Shown here: positions 10,715 through 21,806 of the stretch, piece by piece | Layout of the letters: each line of letters opens with the position of its first letter | Numbering within the stretch: the stretch's first letter is position 1 | Source of the DNA: Saururus chinensis | Taxonomy: Eukaryota; Streptophyta; Magnoliopsida; Piperales; Saururaceae | Length of the DNA: 64,000 bases | Assembly: GCA_035235625.1 (NCBI GenBank) | Contig: CP141146.1 | Location: forward strand, 24,050,501-24,114,500 | Direction of reading: 5' to 3' | Notes under the pieces: model-generated | Database searches by the model: none | What the model was told of the DNA's origin: nothing | What the model saw: only the letters and a program-made list of their open reading frames with translations | Position numbers and translations under genes: made by a program

Positions 10715-11334
10715 TCAGTATGCCAATCCGTCTGGGGGTGATAAGCAGTGCTCATGTGGAGAGAGGTCCCCTATAAAGTAAAAAACTCCTACCAACTGCA
10801 AAAAGAAAATCCGATCACGATTAGAAACAATCGTGTGGGGCATACCGTGAAGTCGGGCCACCTCGTGAACATAGAGCTCAACTACAGTCTTGGCGGTGAA
10901 GGGATGGCCCAACGTGCAGAAATGAGCTTCCTTGAACAGCTGGTCCACCACCACCATAATGACAGACTTGCCCTGTACCACGGGTAAAGCCTCCACAAAG
11001 TCCATTGAAACATCTTCCCAAACCTTATTTGGAATAGGAAAGGGCTGCAACAAACCAGCGGGCGAGGTCACTTTAGCCCGCTGACAAACATCACAAGCGG
11101 CAACGTAGTCATGGACTGCCCGACGTATGCCATGCCATAGAAAACTCTGGCTGACCCGTTTGTAGGTACGGAAGGCGCCCTTGTGACCAGCCATAGGAGA
11201 GTCATGGAAGTACGACAGGATGCGGCGGCAGAGGTCAGCAACATCAGGAACCCAAAAGCGATCCTTCTAGAAGAGAAGGTCATCCCGCCATACAAAGAAA
11301 GGATAGGCAGCAGGGTCGGTTTGCAGGCCGACAA
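10715..11334 (-). pseudogene. Gypsy A integrase: zinc and catalytic region
   Basis: The minus-strand frame shows an H2C2 zinc-binding part (GHKGAFRTYKRV..., ACDVCQRAK), then DVSMDFVEALP with the first catalytic aspartate and IVSNRDRIF around the second. The usual SDRD has become SNRD. The frame then shifts. It is the same polyprotein as the RT at 11900-12600. Confidence 0.85.
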
Positions 11335-11579
11335 TCACCTCCTGCGCCTAAGAATCCTCACCATAGGCCTGTTGTATCTCATCAATAAAGGGGCAAGAGA
11401 GAGTAGAGAAAACCAAACAAGAGCCCGACGCCGGACTGTGAGAGAGTGCGTCGGCCACAATATTCTCAGACCCCTTCTTGTACATGACCTCATAGTCATA
11501 GCCTAGCAACTTGCTTACCCACCGCTGCTGAGAGGGAGTTAGACACTTGTTGTTCCAAGAAGTATTTCAGTGGCTGGTG

Positions 11580-11880
11580 ATCAGTACGAATCAAGAACCG
11601 GCAACCGAGTAAGGGTGCCACTTGTCAACAGCGAGGATAATGACCAACATATCTTTCTTATACACAGACAGGGACAGGGAGCGGCCAGCCAATGCTTTGC
11701 TGAAATAAGCAATGGGGCGTTCGTCCTGCAAAAGAACCGCCCCCAAGCCCGACTCGGACACGTCGGTCTCCACCACAAATGGCAGACTGAAATAAGGTAA
11801 TAGAAGAACCGGGGTGGAGGCCATAGCCTGCTTAAGACCCTCAAATGTTGTTTCGGCCTCCGTGGACCACGCAAAAGGTT
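11580..11880 (-). pseudogene. Gypsy A RNase H region
   Basis: Two minus-strand frames share the domain through frameshifts. One reads ETDVSESGLGAVLLQDERPI and AYFSKALAGR, the standard opening of the Ty3/gypsy RNase H-like domain. It follows the RT and precedes the integrase. Confidence 0.85.
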
Positions 11881-11889
11881 CCTTCTTAA

Positions 11890-12690
11890 GCAGTCCTGTA
11901 AGGGGTCATGCCAACTCGCCTTACTGATTGATGAAACACCGATAATAACCTATAAGGCCCAGAAAACCACGGAGTGCCCGAACGCATGTGGGTGGCGGCC
12001 ACCTTGGCCAGGTCAGTAGCAACACCGTTCCCTGAAATAATATGGTCCAAATAATCAACCTACGGACTGCCAAAGGAACACTTCGAACGCTTCAGGAATA
12101 GAGAGTTATCTTGCAAGATAGAGAAGACCAACCTGAGATGCATCAAGTGCTCCGACCACTAGCGGCTGAATACCAAGATATCATCAAAGAAGACCAAGAT
12201 ATAGCGATGCAGTTTCGGCCGGAAAATATCATTCATGAGGCACTGAAAGGTGGAGGGGGCGTTGGTCAGCCCAAATGGCATCACTAAGAACTCAAAATGG
12301 CCGTCATGAGTCTGGAATGCCGTCTTGTGCACATCCGCAGGCTACACCCGAATCTGATGATAGCCCAAACGGAGGTCGAGCTTACTGAAAACCGTGGCAC
12401 CTGTTAGCTTATCCAACAGCTCCTCAATCACCAGTATGGGGTACTTGTCTTTGACGGTGATTGCATTCAAAGCACGATAGTCAACACAGAATCGCCACGA
12501 CCCAAACTAGAGCATGTCAGCCACAAGCTTCTCAATTTTAGATTTCTGGATGTGGGGATAGTGGTAAGGGCGGACATTGGCAGGGGCTGCACCTGGAATG
12601 ATAGGAATATGATGGTCATGAGGCCGGACCGGAGGAAGACCCTATGGCTTAGCGAAGAGGTTCTGGTGGGAGGTCAATAACTCCTGGAGA
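11890..12690 (-). pseudogene. Gypsy A reverse transcriptase
   Basis: Translating the minus strand gives the ordered RT motifs: [52 protein letters not shown] and the catalytic box as [10 protein letters not shown] (more often YFDDILIYS). Several stops (for example one just before FGSWRF) and frameshifts disrupt it. No functional enzyme could be made. Confidence 0.88.
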
Positions 12691-12971
12691 TCAGAAGGCA
12701 GCTTGTCCTGAGGCACCTCGATAGTGGCACGTTGCTCCAAGAGAAGTCCTTGGGGTGCGAACTGGAAGAAGGAGCTCACGGCCTGGGCTGAGAGAAGGGT
12801 GCCCGGTCGCGAGCCTTCGATCCGAACCTATTGCCCATTCAGCTCGAAATCCATCACCATGTCCCGGAAGTTCCAAACCACATCCCCAAGCTGCTGCAAC
12901 CACTGTACGCCCAACACCACATCTGCCCCCTTCATGGGTAGCAAGAATAGATCGGTAACAAACGTGTGGCC

Positions 12972-13379
12972 TTATATTGAGAGCGTAACTTGAGCACACA
13001 CCCCTGAGCTCCGAAGATGCTTACCATTGCCAATCAGCACATCAAATGGCTTCGAGTCCGAGACAAAACAGCCCAGCTGATGGGCAACCCCGTTGTTAAT
13101 AAAGTTATGAGTAGACCCGTTGTCGATCAAGATAGCCACCTTTTCTCGCTTAAGGAATCCATGAACTCGCATCGTGCGTGGAGTGAATGCCCCCGAAAAG
13201 GCATGGACTAAAATTTCGGGCAGCACATCCTCCTGGGAACAAGAATCAACTTTGGCCCCTCCCTTGCTGTCCTCTTCGACCTCCTCCACGAGCAAGCTAC
13301 CCTTAACAGAATAACGGTGCCCCGGAACAAACTTCTCGTCACAGCAAAAGCACAACCCTTTTGACTGGTGCTCTTCCAT
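12972..13379 (-). pseudogene. Gypsy A zinc knuckle and aspartic protease
   Basis: One open minus-strand stretch of 135 codons contains a knuckle-like GLCFCCDEKFVPGHR and, about 75 residues on, the protease motif ILIDNGSTHNFI (usually LIDSGSTHNFI). The D-N-G active-site triplet replaces D-S-G/D-T-G. Gag lies upstream at 13400-14479 and RT downstream. Confidence 0.85.
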
Positions 13380-13399
13380 CTGGGCTGGTGTAAGGCGTC

Positions 13400-14479
13400 A
13401 GACAATCTGGTTGGGCAGTGCGGCCTACTGGCCAGGATGGCCTGGTGGCGGGGCGCTAGTGGGCGCTGCAAGTGGGTTGGCGCTCACAACAGGCCGGGGA
13501 AGAGGTCCAAGTCACCCGCCTCTACGTTGCCAAGGTAGCTTCTCTTCCTTGATGCGGGCATGATGCACGACATCCCTTATGCAGTGCAAGGGAAGTTGTG
13601 CATCTCTTCAGATATTTCATGCCTTAGACCACGCTTGAATGTGCCCACCAAGGCGGCCATTGGCCAATTTGGGAGTCAGTTGGCCACCTTCATGAACTCG
13701 GTATAGTATGCACGGACGGTGGTGGTCTGGAGCAGGGAGGAAAGCATCTCGTTGAAGTCCTGGAATTCATTCGGCCCAAACTGAATGCAGAGCTCGTCGG
13801 AGAAGGCTGCCCAGGTGGGGTAGCGCACCTCATTTTCGAAACTCTGGAACTAGACGGAAGCGTCCCCATCGAGGTGGAAGGCAGCTATGTGTAGATGTTC
13901 GACCTTAGAATGCATCCCTTGGTAGGCAAAGAACTTCTCAGCCTTGTGTAGCCATTCTATAGGATCGTCATCACCATTATAGCGGGGAAACTGTAGGCTA
14001 GCCAAATGGGGCTCAGTCCCCCCGTGTTGTCCGCCACGATGCCTGAGATACTCATCCCACTCCTCCTCTATGTCTAGGAATTGATTTGGAGGGGGCGGCA
14101 TCATAGGGGCATTTTCTCAAACACCTGGTATGCCTCGCATGTTCCAGGCCTGGCGCGCTGGGCATGGGAATACCCTCAGGTCGAGGCCGGCCGGAGCTGG
14201 GGGGTCGGGAGGCTGCGATAGCCCACCCTTTTCTTGGGCAGCGGCGGACGGCCCAGGCAGGATGGGCGCTGCGCGTGTAGCCATGGGTTGTGCATGTGCC
14301 TCATGCTTCATCTCCATGCTTGTCACGCGCACGGTGAGTGTCTGAAGCGCAGCCATGATCTCTGACAGCGTGGCTTCAATTGCCACCGGAACAGCCTTTG
14401 GGCTATCTGCTGACACTGAGGCAGGGACCTCTTTTTCTGAAGGAACCTCTAGAACGGCAGCTTGTTTGCCTTGAGCCAT
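13400..14479 (-). pseudogene. Gypsy A gag
   Basis: I take the start as the methionine at 14479 (MAQGKQAAVLEVPSEKE), because the upstream one lies in the LTR. The part at 13850-14104 has the retrotransposon gag motif FPRYNGDDDPIEWLHKAEKF. In-frame stops occur near 14117 and 13850. Further matches (a TWAAFSDEL region) continue to about 13600. Confidence 0.8.
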
Positions 14480-14490
14480 GGCCGAGGATC

Positions 14491-14509
14491 GTAAATGCTC
14501 CAATACCAA
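14491..14509 (-). other. Primer-binding site of gypsy A
   Basis: Next to the 5' LTR the minus strand reads TTGGTATTGGAGCA, one or two changes from the TGGTATCGGAGC motif that pairs with initiator methionine tRNA. The same site starts elements C, D and E. Confidence 0.8.
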
Positions 14510-14891
14510 TGATGTGCTTGGAGTAGGCACAATCGGTACCTAGGAGATCTACGCAGGGAAAGGGAAGAAGTAAAGAAGAAAGGGAAGAAAATATGAGTAA
14601 TTCCAATTGCATAAAATCAAACAAGAGAGGGCCACCCCATATAGGGGACGACCAGTCCCCTAGGAAGTTGTATCAACCCAACCCAGGGCGGTCCGGTTCT
14701 GTAGGTGAACATGCCAGTTAGTGGGTCGGCTAGCCCGGGCCACTAATTGAACCAACATAGCTTTATACCTAAATACCAAGCCAAACCAAATACTAAACTA
14801 TTACAATAATAAATAGTTCAATGCAACTAAGTAAAAGCAATAGAGTATAGTCTGGGTGAGTCCTTTGGGAATTTGGTCATCGTGCACAACA
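14510..14891 (-). repeat. 5' LTR of gypsy A
   Basis: 382 bp, paired with 3711-4092. It is followed by the second CACGA target duplication at 14892-14896, after which the X1 ORF resumes. Confidence 0.92.
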
Positions 14892-15341
14892 CACGACTTC
14901 TACACCTCCTAGCACAGCCATGACTAGAGTTGAATTTGCCCTCTATTATTTTTGATAGAATTATGACATTTTTGCATGACCACACACATGAGTTGTTGCC
15001 TTATCCATACATCTTGTGCCGGATTTCACTGTGGTACATGTTAGAGTGCGTAGAGAAGAGCCCACTATAATCGGCATGTGATCGATTGACCTTGCAGTAG
15101 TTTGTAGGATGTTATCTCACCATCAGTGTTATGATCATGAGCCACAGAAAGTGCAAATGTAGCACTAGAGGCACCAACACAGATGGATGATCTAGATCGA
15201 GTAGTATCTATTGTTGAGTTTATAGTATTTTAGGATTTGGTATTTCAATTGGTTACAGACATTGACCGCTTGCTTTGAGTCCAACTTCTATAGGTAGATA
15301 GTGTAGGGGAGCAAATTGATGATGATGAGGCTGCTGATTGA
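14892..15341 (+). pseudogene. Family X 3' ORF, C-terminal part in X1
   Basis: It continues the ORF cut at 3710, by comparison with 60330-60775 in X2. The nucleotide stretch encoding HTHEL/MLPYP...LCRI is recognisable at about 14988-15030. It closes with an acidic D-D-D-E-A-A-D tail and a stop at 15339. Frameshifts are present. Confidence 0.55.
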
Positions 15342-15842
15342 TTTTTCTATGATTTTTGTATCACTTTTCATATTTTCCTTTGGTTCAAAACTTGTTTAGT
15401 TTATTTATGTTTCATTTTTATGATATGTACCTTGAAACTGATTTTATGTTGGGATATGTGATGGACATGTGATGGTTTGATTGTTCTATACATTTATGTC
15501 TTTTAGTGATGGTTATAACTTGATTGTGATTTATTGAGTATTTTTATTAACTATTGTTATAACTTTTTGTCTATTTATGTCAAAAAGGGGGAGAAGTGAT
15601 TAATGCAAATCAAAGTACTTATCTTTATTTGATTGAAAAGTACTATGCAAATCAATTTTATTTTAAGTCTTTTCAATCTCAATTCCAAATGAGTTTATGT
15701 TAAATGAGTTTGTGTTAAGTCTTTGTAGTGTCAAGTTATAGCTTGTACAATTTGAAAGTCAATTCACTATGTCAAAAATTGTAATTTTATTTTAATTTTT
15801 AAATATTTAGTGTTTTGACAAGAAATAGCTAAAGGGGGAGTT
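15342..15842 (+). other. Family X 3' untranslated region with two polypurine tracts
   Basis: AAAAAGGGGGAGA at 15582-15594 and AAAGGGGGAGTT just before the LTR (15831-15842) are separated by about 250 bp of AT-rich DNA. Both are kept in X2 (61011 and 61311). Repeated AAGGGGGAG tracts before the 3' LTR are a known Sirevirus trait. Confidence 0.75.
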
Positions 15843-17103
15843 TGTAAGAACATATGAGTCATATGTCAAGGATATTGGCTGATTTCTATGTCAAAATTAT
15901 GTCTAGAGATAACTTGTGTATGTATTGAGTCTAAAAATTTGATTTGAGGTTGCTGTAGTTGAGTCAGATTTAGAATTGTTAGACTTGGAAAATAAGAGCA
16001 GACATGTTCTTATGGATCAAGACAAAAGATTGAGTAATGCTGAAGGTTTTTAAAGCTTATTTAGATCACACTTGCATACCAAAATAACTTAGACAAAGTT
16101 TAGAAGTTATTTTAGAGGTCTCGAAGGTTTTAAGGTAAAAAGGGCATAATGGTAAAACTACAGATAGAATAATCGATTGTTCCACAATATGTAGAACAAA
16201 ATGATCGATTGGACACTTGATTTTGCCATATGTAAAATGAAGCCGAAGTTATCGATTGATCACTTTAAGTATAGTGCACAAAACAAAAGTGAACGATCGA
16301 TTGCTTCAAGCAAAGGTTACCTAAGCCATTCCGATTTCAATTTATTTTCATATTTAAGTAAAGACCTAAACTGACTTAAAATTCTATATAAGGGTTAAAA
16401 AATTATGAAATTTAAGAGAGGAAAACCTAGAGGTGATTAGAGACAAAAGATTTATACCTTTTGCACATTGCTTTACGAAGAAGATTCACATGAATTTTTG
16501 AGTTTAAGATCAATGGTGAATTCATGAAGTTATTGCACAACTAAAATAAAATTTCACATAGAGATTTTAAAGGAGTTGCAGCATATCTTTGATGGTAGAT
16601 TGAAGATTTCCAAGGAGGCCGAACTCAATACAACAGGAGGTGCTTGTTGAAAGCTAGAAAAAGACAAAGACAAAGTAAGGAAAAAAAAGAAACTTTTAAG
16701 TACTTGAGGGAGGATACTTGAAGGCCAGCAATAACAAAGATTTGTGGTGATCTAAACAAGAGGAGCTTGTGTTAGAGTCAAAACAAAGGTTGGTGATTTC
16801 TTTGTATCAATGAAAATTGTCTTGCTTGCTAGTAGTGCATTGATTTGGTTCTTGTGAAGAACTGTCATGGTTTTTTACCTGAGTTTCAGTTTTCTAAGTT
16901 AAATTGTTGTGTTCATGTGTAGATTGTATGCTTATGGTTTGAATGATTTATACAACGTGAGTGAGGTTTGAGTAAATACATATTTCATTCCGCTACATAT
17001 AAAAATTTAGAACAAAAAAGGCTAGAACTCGTATTCTTTATCTTCGTAGATAATTGGACTAGGGGCAGTTTAGTGATCTTCTATACTCTTCTAGATTGAT
17101 GTT
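15843..17103 (+). repeat. Family X 3' LTR of X1
   Basis: It begins TGTAAGAACATATGAGTC after the polypurine tract and matches the LTR at 61324-62483 through to a GATCTTCTATACTCTTCTAG-type end. A TATATAAGG promoter-like site lies near 16384. It contains several ATCGATTG/GATCGATT motifs between 16170 and 16310. The exact 3' end is approximate. Confidence 0.8.
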
Positions 17104-18030
17104 CCCCTATGTGATTGTTAGGAACATTATTTGGCAATATCAGCTTAGCCAAGCCAATCAAGTTGTAGTTTTGGGTATGTTGTTCCAATATAGGGAAATT
17201 TAGTTAATAAACTTGTTATATTGTCGATGTGCTAGGTATGAGATATTTCCTAATGTATAAAGAAGATAATAAGTGGGAACAATTTGGGTTGTAGATAAGG
17301 TGACCGCTATATAAGGACTTTTGGTGGCATGACATGTAATGCCATTAGGGTCAGTGCAATTGCAAATTGATGATTCAAGGAATGCGGTTACTTAGGTGAA
17401 GTGTGTATGAGAAAAGTGAAACTTGATTCTTTATACTTTATGTAAATCATGGTCATTTGGTTCATTCAAATAATGGATAGAGGCCGAACGCCTCATGTTT
17501 ACTTTGTTGTGTATTCTAACTGTGATGTGTGAATAGTCTCGTTAGATTGGATTATGTATTTAAGTTGTATTTGGTAATGATATCTCTATTGAATCAAATA
17601 AATTTTAATTTGGTTATATTTGTTGGGATATACAAGAGTTTTGCTTTGCTTGAAAAAATTGTGACTAAGATAGTTCATTTCATCGCATTGCATGCCATGA
17701 AAAATAACATCACAAAATGAATTACATACATGATAACATGATGCATATAGTTGCATGAGCATTCTCTAAGTTACATGTAAATGCATATTTATTATGATAT
17801 ATATAGTAGTTGTAAGAAAGTGTATTGAGGTTTGGCTCATACATGGTTTGTCATTGCGCTTATTTTGTATATAAAGGAATGCGAAGAGATGATAGAAGAT
17901 GCATACAGAAGATTTCTCATTGTTCAGTGATCATGTGCCTCAAATTCAGCACCATAGTACCTTGAGATTTCTTGAATTATTTTGTATAAAATTGTCAAGA
18001 TTATTTTATTTAATTTCCAAAAAACATTTG
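17104..18030 (+). other. Unassigned AT-rich stretch between two copia elements
   Basis: No convincing gene. The few short open frames (for example 17529-17720 and 17899-18111) look like chance AT-rich frames, though the end of the second overlaps the copia RNase H remnant. The stretch is probably the decayed internal region of the copia element ending at 28012. Confidence 0.4.
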
Positions 18031-18034
18031 AGGA

Positions 18035-18320
18035 GTTCGGTTGTGATAGTTGGGGCTAAGAGACAAGATGTAGCTTTATTACGATTATCTGGCAATAGTA
18101 TTGACACTTAAAATTGTTAAGATCAGTGCTAGAAATAAGCACACAGAGGTGCATTCTTATTAGATTTTCAACATGTTACAAAGGGGAAAGTTGAGTGTGA
18201 CTCATATTCTTATGTTTGAAATGTTGAATGATCTGTTCACAAAGGCTTTAACTACGGATCTATTTATTAGACATCCTCATAGCATTGGCTTAAGACAAGA
18301 TTATCACAAAGTAGCTATTT
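18035..18320 (+). pseudogene. Copia RNase H C-terminal remnant
   Basis: Across frameshifts the plus strand encodes AKRQDVALLRLS (RNase H start region), NKHTEVHS, then DLFTKALTTDLFIRH and HSIGL, which match the conserved NKHIEVD...DIFTKAL end of plant Ty1/copia Pol. It sits about 35 bp before a polypurine tract and LTR, as expected. It is unrelated to family X. Confidence 0.8.
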
Positions 18321-18339
18321 AAACTATATGAGCCCTTCA

Positions 18340-18353
18340 CCTATAGTGGGAGA
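18340..18353 (+). other. Copia polypurine tract
   Basis: ATAGTGGGAGA directly precedes the LTR start TGTTGGACC at 18354. This is the usual Ty1/copia 3' arrangement. Confidence 0.75.
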
Positions 18354-19033
18354 TGTTGGACCTTGATATGGATTCAGTCCCATATAGTTCACATTATGCG
18401 GCTCGGGTGAGCCAAAAGGGGTCCACTGGGTCAAAGGTTACTAGGGGTGGTCACACCAACCTTACTTGCACTGTAGCATACATTTTTTTAGGACCCACAT
18501 CATCTTAGCACACACTCACTGGGAATATTTTAGGTTTTGACAAGTGCACATTTTGGGTCCCAATTTTGTTTTGCATTCATGCAGTGGGACCCACATGGAT
18601 AGTTGAGGGGCCTTTGTGGGCTCACTATGACTTAGCCTATAACCCTTTGTAGTAGTCCCTCTAGAGGTTTGACACATAGTTTAGATGAGATGCCCATGTA
18701 GCCCTAAGACTGCTTAAGAAAGTTATAAATAAATGTCATTAGGGAGCCCTAATCACCTCTCTGACTCAATTAACTAGTTCTCAACAAGGAGCACCCACAC
18801 TCCCTCTCTCTAATCCATACCCCTCCATCTCTGGTGGTTGGCTTGCCTCCTGTTGTGAATATTTTAGGGGATACTAGGGGCTGCCATTGGAGCCAAGTAG
18901 TAGGGTAATTAGTGCTTTAATTAGTATTATGCAATAAGGGTATTTAAGTAATTTAGTTAATCAGGTAATTAGTTATTTATTTTGATTATGCTAATGGGCC
19001 TTAAGCGCTTGTTAGTGAGCCCACTTAGCTAGT

Positions 19034-19933
19034 TGTCACGGGCGCAGAGCTTTGCCTAGCGTCCCTCCCGTGATGGCCTGGCTGCACTGCGCAGCTAGCA
19101 GCCTACTCTAGCGTCCTTCCCTCTCGTATGTGCAAGGGAAACAACAAATCAGCCAACAATGGCCGCCTCTGGTGCAAAGGGACTCCGCCTAATGCTTGTA
19201 TCCTCAATCCGTTGGGTTACAAAGGCAGGGAGATGGCCGGGGCTGACAAGCCAATGGCAGTCCAAAGCTCTCTGGTTTGTCCTCTCTCTGATTTCTGTCT
19301 GCCATGGCCGCCCCATCCCTCTCCCTTAAATAGACTCAGCATAGCCTATCCGAGTCCTGCTAGGAAATACAAGTTTAGCCCAGCCCAAATACAACATCCC
19401 TCGCTGTCCCAAACTCTCCCAGCCCAGGTCGTCCCAGCCAAGTTAGGAAACCTGTGAAGGATTCCGTCTCAGACTAGAAGTCCAGCTCCCTTAAGCTTCT
19501 CGAGTCCTATCCGTCCAGAGAGAATATGCTGCCTCTGCTCCTATCTTCGCTAGGAGTCAGTTGCATGCTCTCCTATCTGCACTAGGAGTCGGCTGCCTTT
19601 GCTCCTACTCGCACTAGGAGTCGGCTGCCTCTGCTCCTACTCACACTAGGAGTCCGCTGTACTGCCTCCAAGTATCCCAGCTCCTCTAGGAGTCCGTCCC
19701 TAGGGTGTAGTGGCGCCCAGCACACCTCTAGGAGTCCTATCCACGCAGGGACTCTGCCTCAACCTGCTCCGCAAGGCGAGTGCTCATCCAAACTGCTCCA
19801 ATGCCGTCCCAACATCCGTCCGTGCCCTAAGGGGCTGCCTAGGCTGTCCGTCACCAAGGCTTGCTTGGCTGTCCGCTGCCAAGCATAGGGGGTAGCTGCC
19901 CCCTTGTCTAAGAAAAAAGTGGAGGGGCTAACA
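19034..19933 (+). repeat. Solo LTR nested in the 5' LTR of C
   Basis: This GC-rich 900-bp unit begins TGTCACGGGCGCAG and ends GGGGCTAACA. The flanks are CTAGT (19029-19033) and CTACT (19934-19938), a 5-bp duplication with one change; the uninterrupted 3' LTR of C has CTAGT once. No internal sequence is attached. Orientation is uncertain. The open frames inside are not supported as genes. Confidence 0.75.
19525..19655 (+). repeat. Tandem CTAGGAGTCGGCTG repeats in the solo LTR
   Basis: About four units of 36-40 bp, each with GCACTAGGAGTCGGCTGC and a CTGCTCCTA core, lie between 19527 and 19655. They probably expanded inside the LTR. Confidence 0.75.
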
Positions 19934-20112
19934 CTACTCTATTTAAATGTAAGGGTTAGGCCCTAAGTTGATCAGTGAATGATTAATTATTGTCTCGTCT
20001 TCTCCCATTTCTTTTGTGCCTCTCCCCTTTCTGTTTGATGGCCACGACATCCACCCTCCCCTTTCCCGATCTCCCTGCACCGCTCCATGCATGTGGACAA
20101 CCGTCCACATCA

Positions 20113-20130
20113 TTGGTATCGGAGCTGTTA
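20113..20130 (+). other. Primer-binding site of C
   Basis: TTGGTATCGGAGCT directly follows the LTR end CACATCA and is complementary to the initiator methionine tRNA 3' end, the common primer for chromovirus-type elements. Confidence 0.88.
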
Positions 20131-20142
20131 CGATCCCCAGCC

Positions 20143-20658
20143 ATGGTTCCTATCTTAGCAACCGTGGACAGCTCGAACGCAAATCCTGCGATAGCCATGG
20201 AACTCAAGCTCGACAAAATCCTGGCTGCATTGGAAGTCCTAACGACGTATATGGTGAGCGCACCAAACGGTGCAGCGATCCTCCGCCCGCCCCAGGCCGT
20301 TCCATCAACGATGGTGGAGATTGAGACCAGCAGCGGCCGGCCGGAGGAGGAGATGAAGGTCCCCCTAAACCTGAATCCCGACCACAAGACAGTAAAGACG
20401 AAGGTCCTGGAGGTGGAGATTCGACTGTATCGCTGGGGGAAGGGCCTGGTCAAGCACGGGCTCAAGACTCTCTATGCCTACAATCCCGAGTCCGACAGGG
20501 AGGTGCCGATCCGGTTTCATTTGAGGAATGGGCGGTCTCTGCTCACCTCATCCTCCAGCGATGGATCAATGCCCTGTTTCTCTATCAAAAACAAGGGAAA
20601 AGCGACCAAGTTTCCAAAGTTTGGGCCTTTTCCATCTGCCAAAACCCCGACTGCCTAG
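20143..20658 (+). pseudogene. Coding-like stretch after the primer site of C, unknown protein
   Basis: An open frame of about 170 codons can start at ATG 20143 (MVPILATVDSS). The first 60 residues (LDKILAALEVLTTYM) look like a chromovirus gag N-terminus. The rest (EVEIRLYRWGKG, VPIRFHLRNGRSLL) does not resemble gag and reads like a different, possibly host, protein. I do not recognise it. It ends at a stop at 20656 and no gag core follows. It may be a gag start fused to captured sequence. Confidence 0.4.
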
Positions 20659-20659
20659 T

Positions 20660-21770
20660 TCTCCTCCGCCTGTCATCTCTCTCGCCTCCCGCCGCGCCAC
20701 TAGCCTAGGCGCTGGTCATTCTCACCAGCCCCCTATTTCCGCCCGCCGTCACTGTTGTCTCCATCCTCTCCTCCCAGACGAACTCCTCTGCTGACTATCA
20801 CACCGCTCCATTCAGGAAAGATCTTCTATTGCGCGATTTTTGCAGGCGATTGCTCTGTCTTTGTGAAAATCTCTCGCTTGGCTCCCTTGACATCAATTCC
20901 TCCAATCGTGGCTATTGAGGATACACTGCATTCCTGGATTTTCGTAAGGAATCTCAGTCAATTTTGGCTATTGGGGAAGGTTTCATGTCTCCGGCGGATT
21001 ATACGGAGGATTCGCCACTCTAGTTCGATCAATAGAGAAGGCTCCCCTGAATGGCGAAACCTCTGTGGGAATGAAGGCTATCGGGATTTGCTTTCCTATG
21101 CGGGTCTTATTTCCACAAGAAGCAGTTGGAGGTTTTACACCAATCGCCCTCACAATCTCTAGCGAATCACCAGTGAAGGAGATTCCGGTGTTACAGGAAT
21201 TCCGGTACTTGCCCCGGATGTGCTGGATTCCGATCGAGTCACGCTCACATTGAGATCTTCTTTCCCTTTTCCCATAGTGAAAATCTTGGGCTGCTTCCCT
21301 GTTATCACCGGGTTTCCACAAAAGAGAGTTACGCAAGTCAGTCGGCGCCAGATGCAGGATATGGTTCTACATCCCTTAGCCTCTCAGATCTCTGAAGTTG
21401 TCATCCATCTTAGCACTGCTCGGTTCCCACTGAATTCATCAGAAGACACGGCTGACAAGATATTACTATTGTTACTCTATCCAGATAACTTGGCCACTGA
21501 TCCAGTGGAAATTTCGGAATTGGATGCGATTACAGAAGTGGCTTTGAGCTTGTTCCTTACATCTCCAAGGGATTTATTGAGTGAGAAAAACTCCCTTCGA
21601 AAGCAGCTTGAGAAGGGCAGGAACTCTACTCCTCATAATGCATAGCGTAGTGATCACTGCTCGGATTCACGAATAAGGACTACTTGCGACAGTGTGGTTA
21701 GTCAAAATCTTGCAGCGCCCATGAAACTAATGGTACATGCAACTTTTCCCCGAGGCTAGACTAATGGTAC
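20660..21770 (+). other. Non-retroviral filler of element C, possible captured DNA
   Basis: No retroelement domain is visible. Mixed-GC sequence contains an open frame at 21220-21645 (141 codons, with LDAITEVALSLFL) that I cannot identify. A short match between about 20560 and 22605 (a GATCAA...CCCTGTTTC / GATCAA...CTTGTTTC context followed by AAAACAAGG) suggests the stretches after the C and D primer sites are related. Confidence 0.3.
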
Positions 21771-21806
21771 ATTGGTATCGGAGCCATTGATCCCCGGACA
21801 CCACAT

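Larger units (their letters stand above)
3711..14891 (-). mobile_element. Ty3/gypsy chromovirus element A (minus strand, nested, inactive)
   Basis: Two 382-bp LTRs (3711-4092 and 14510-14891) bound it, with perfect CACGA target duplications. On the minus strand the order is gag, protease, RT, RNase H, integrase, chromodomain, as in plant chromoviruses. Without nested element B it is about 5.36 kb, a normal chromovirus size. The reading frames carry many stops and frameshifts, so it cannot move on its own. By eye about two dozen of 382 LTR positions differ (roughly 6%), so the insertion is old. It interrupts the 3' ORF of X1 and is interrupted by B at 4384-10204. Confidence 0.92.
300..17103 (+). 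mobile_element. Family X copy X1: Sirevirus-like pol-less copia element, 3' part, heavily nested
   Basis: Three segments (about 300-1886, 2993-3710 and 14892-17103) join in order once the insertions are removed. They match copy X2 (53595-62483) throughout: the same non-coding core, a 3' ORF, two AAAGGGGGAG-type tracts and an LTR starting TGTAAGAACATATG. Repeated purine tracts before the 3' LTR are a published hallmark of Sireviruses (Ty1/copia). The 5' LTR and gag lie outside the window or are lost. The copy is broken by a solo LTR at 1887 and by gypsy element A at 3711. Placement in the Sirevirus group is inference from the tracts and from the related RT-bearing element G. Confidence 0.7.
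18851..20112 (+). repeat. 5' LTR of C (interrupted)
   Basis: Segments 18851-19033 and 19939-20112 together match the 357-bp 3' LTR. A CTATTTAAATG promoter-like site follows the insertion at 19939. The interruption is the solo LTR at 19034-19933. Confidence 0.9.

Noticed and set aside
11183..11506. Plus-strand frames across the gypsy A pol region
   Set aside because: Shadows of the minus-strand integrase and RT; no motif in these frames.
19983..20465. 160-codon minus-strand frame
   Set aside because: It runs antisense to the LTR end and leader of C and has no domain.
21220..21645. 141-codon frame as a host gene
   Set aside because: No recognisable domain and no exon neighbours; it lies within the composite gypsy element, so I only describe it as possible captured DNA.
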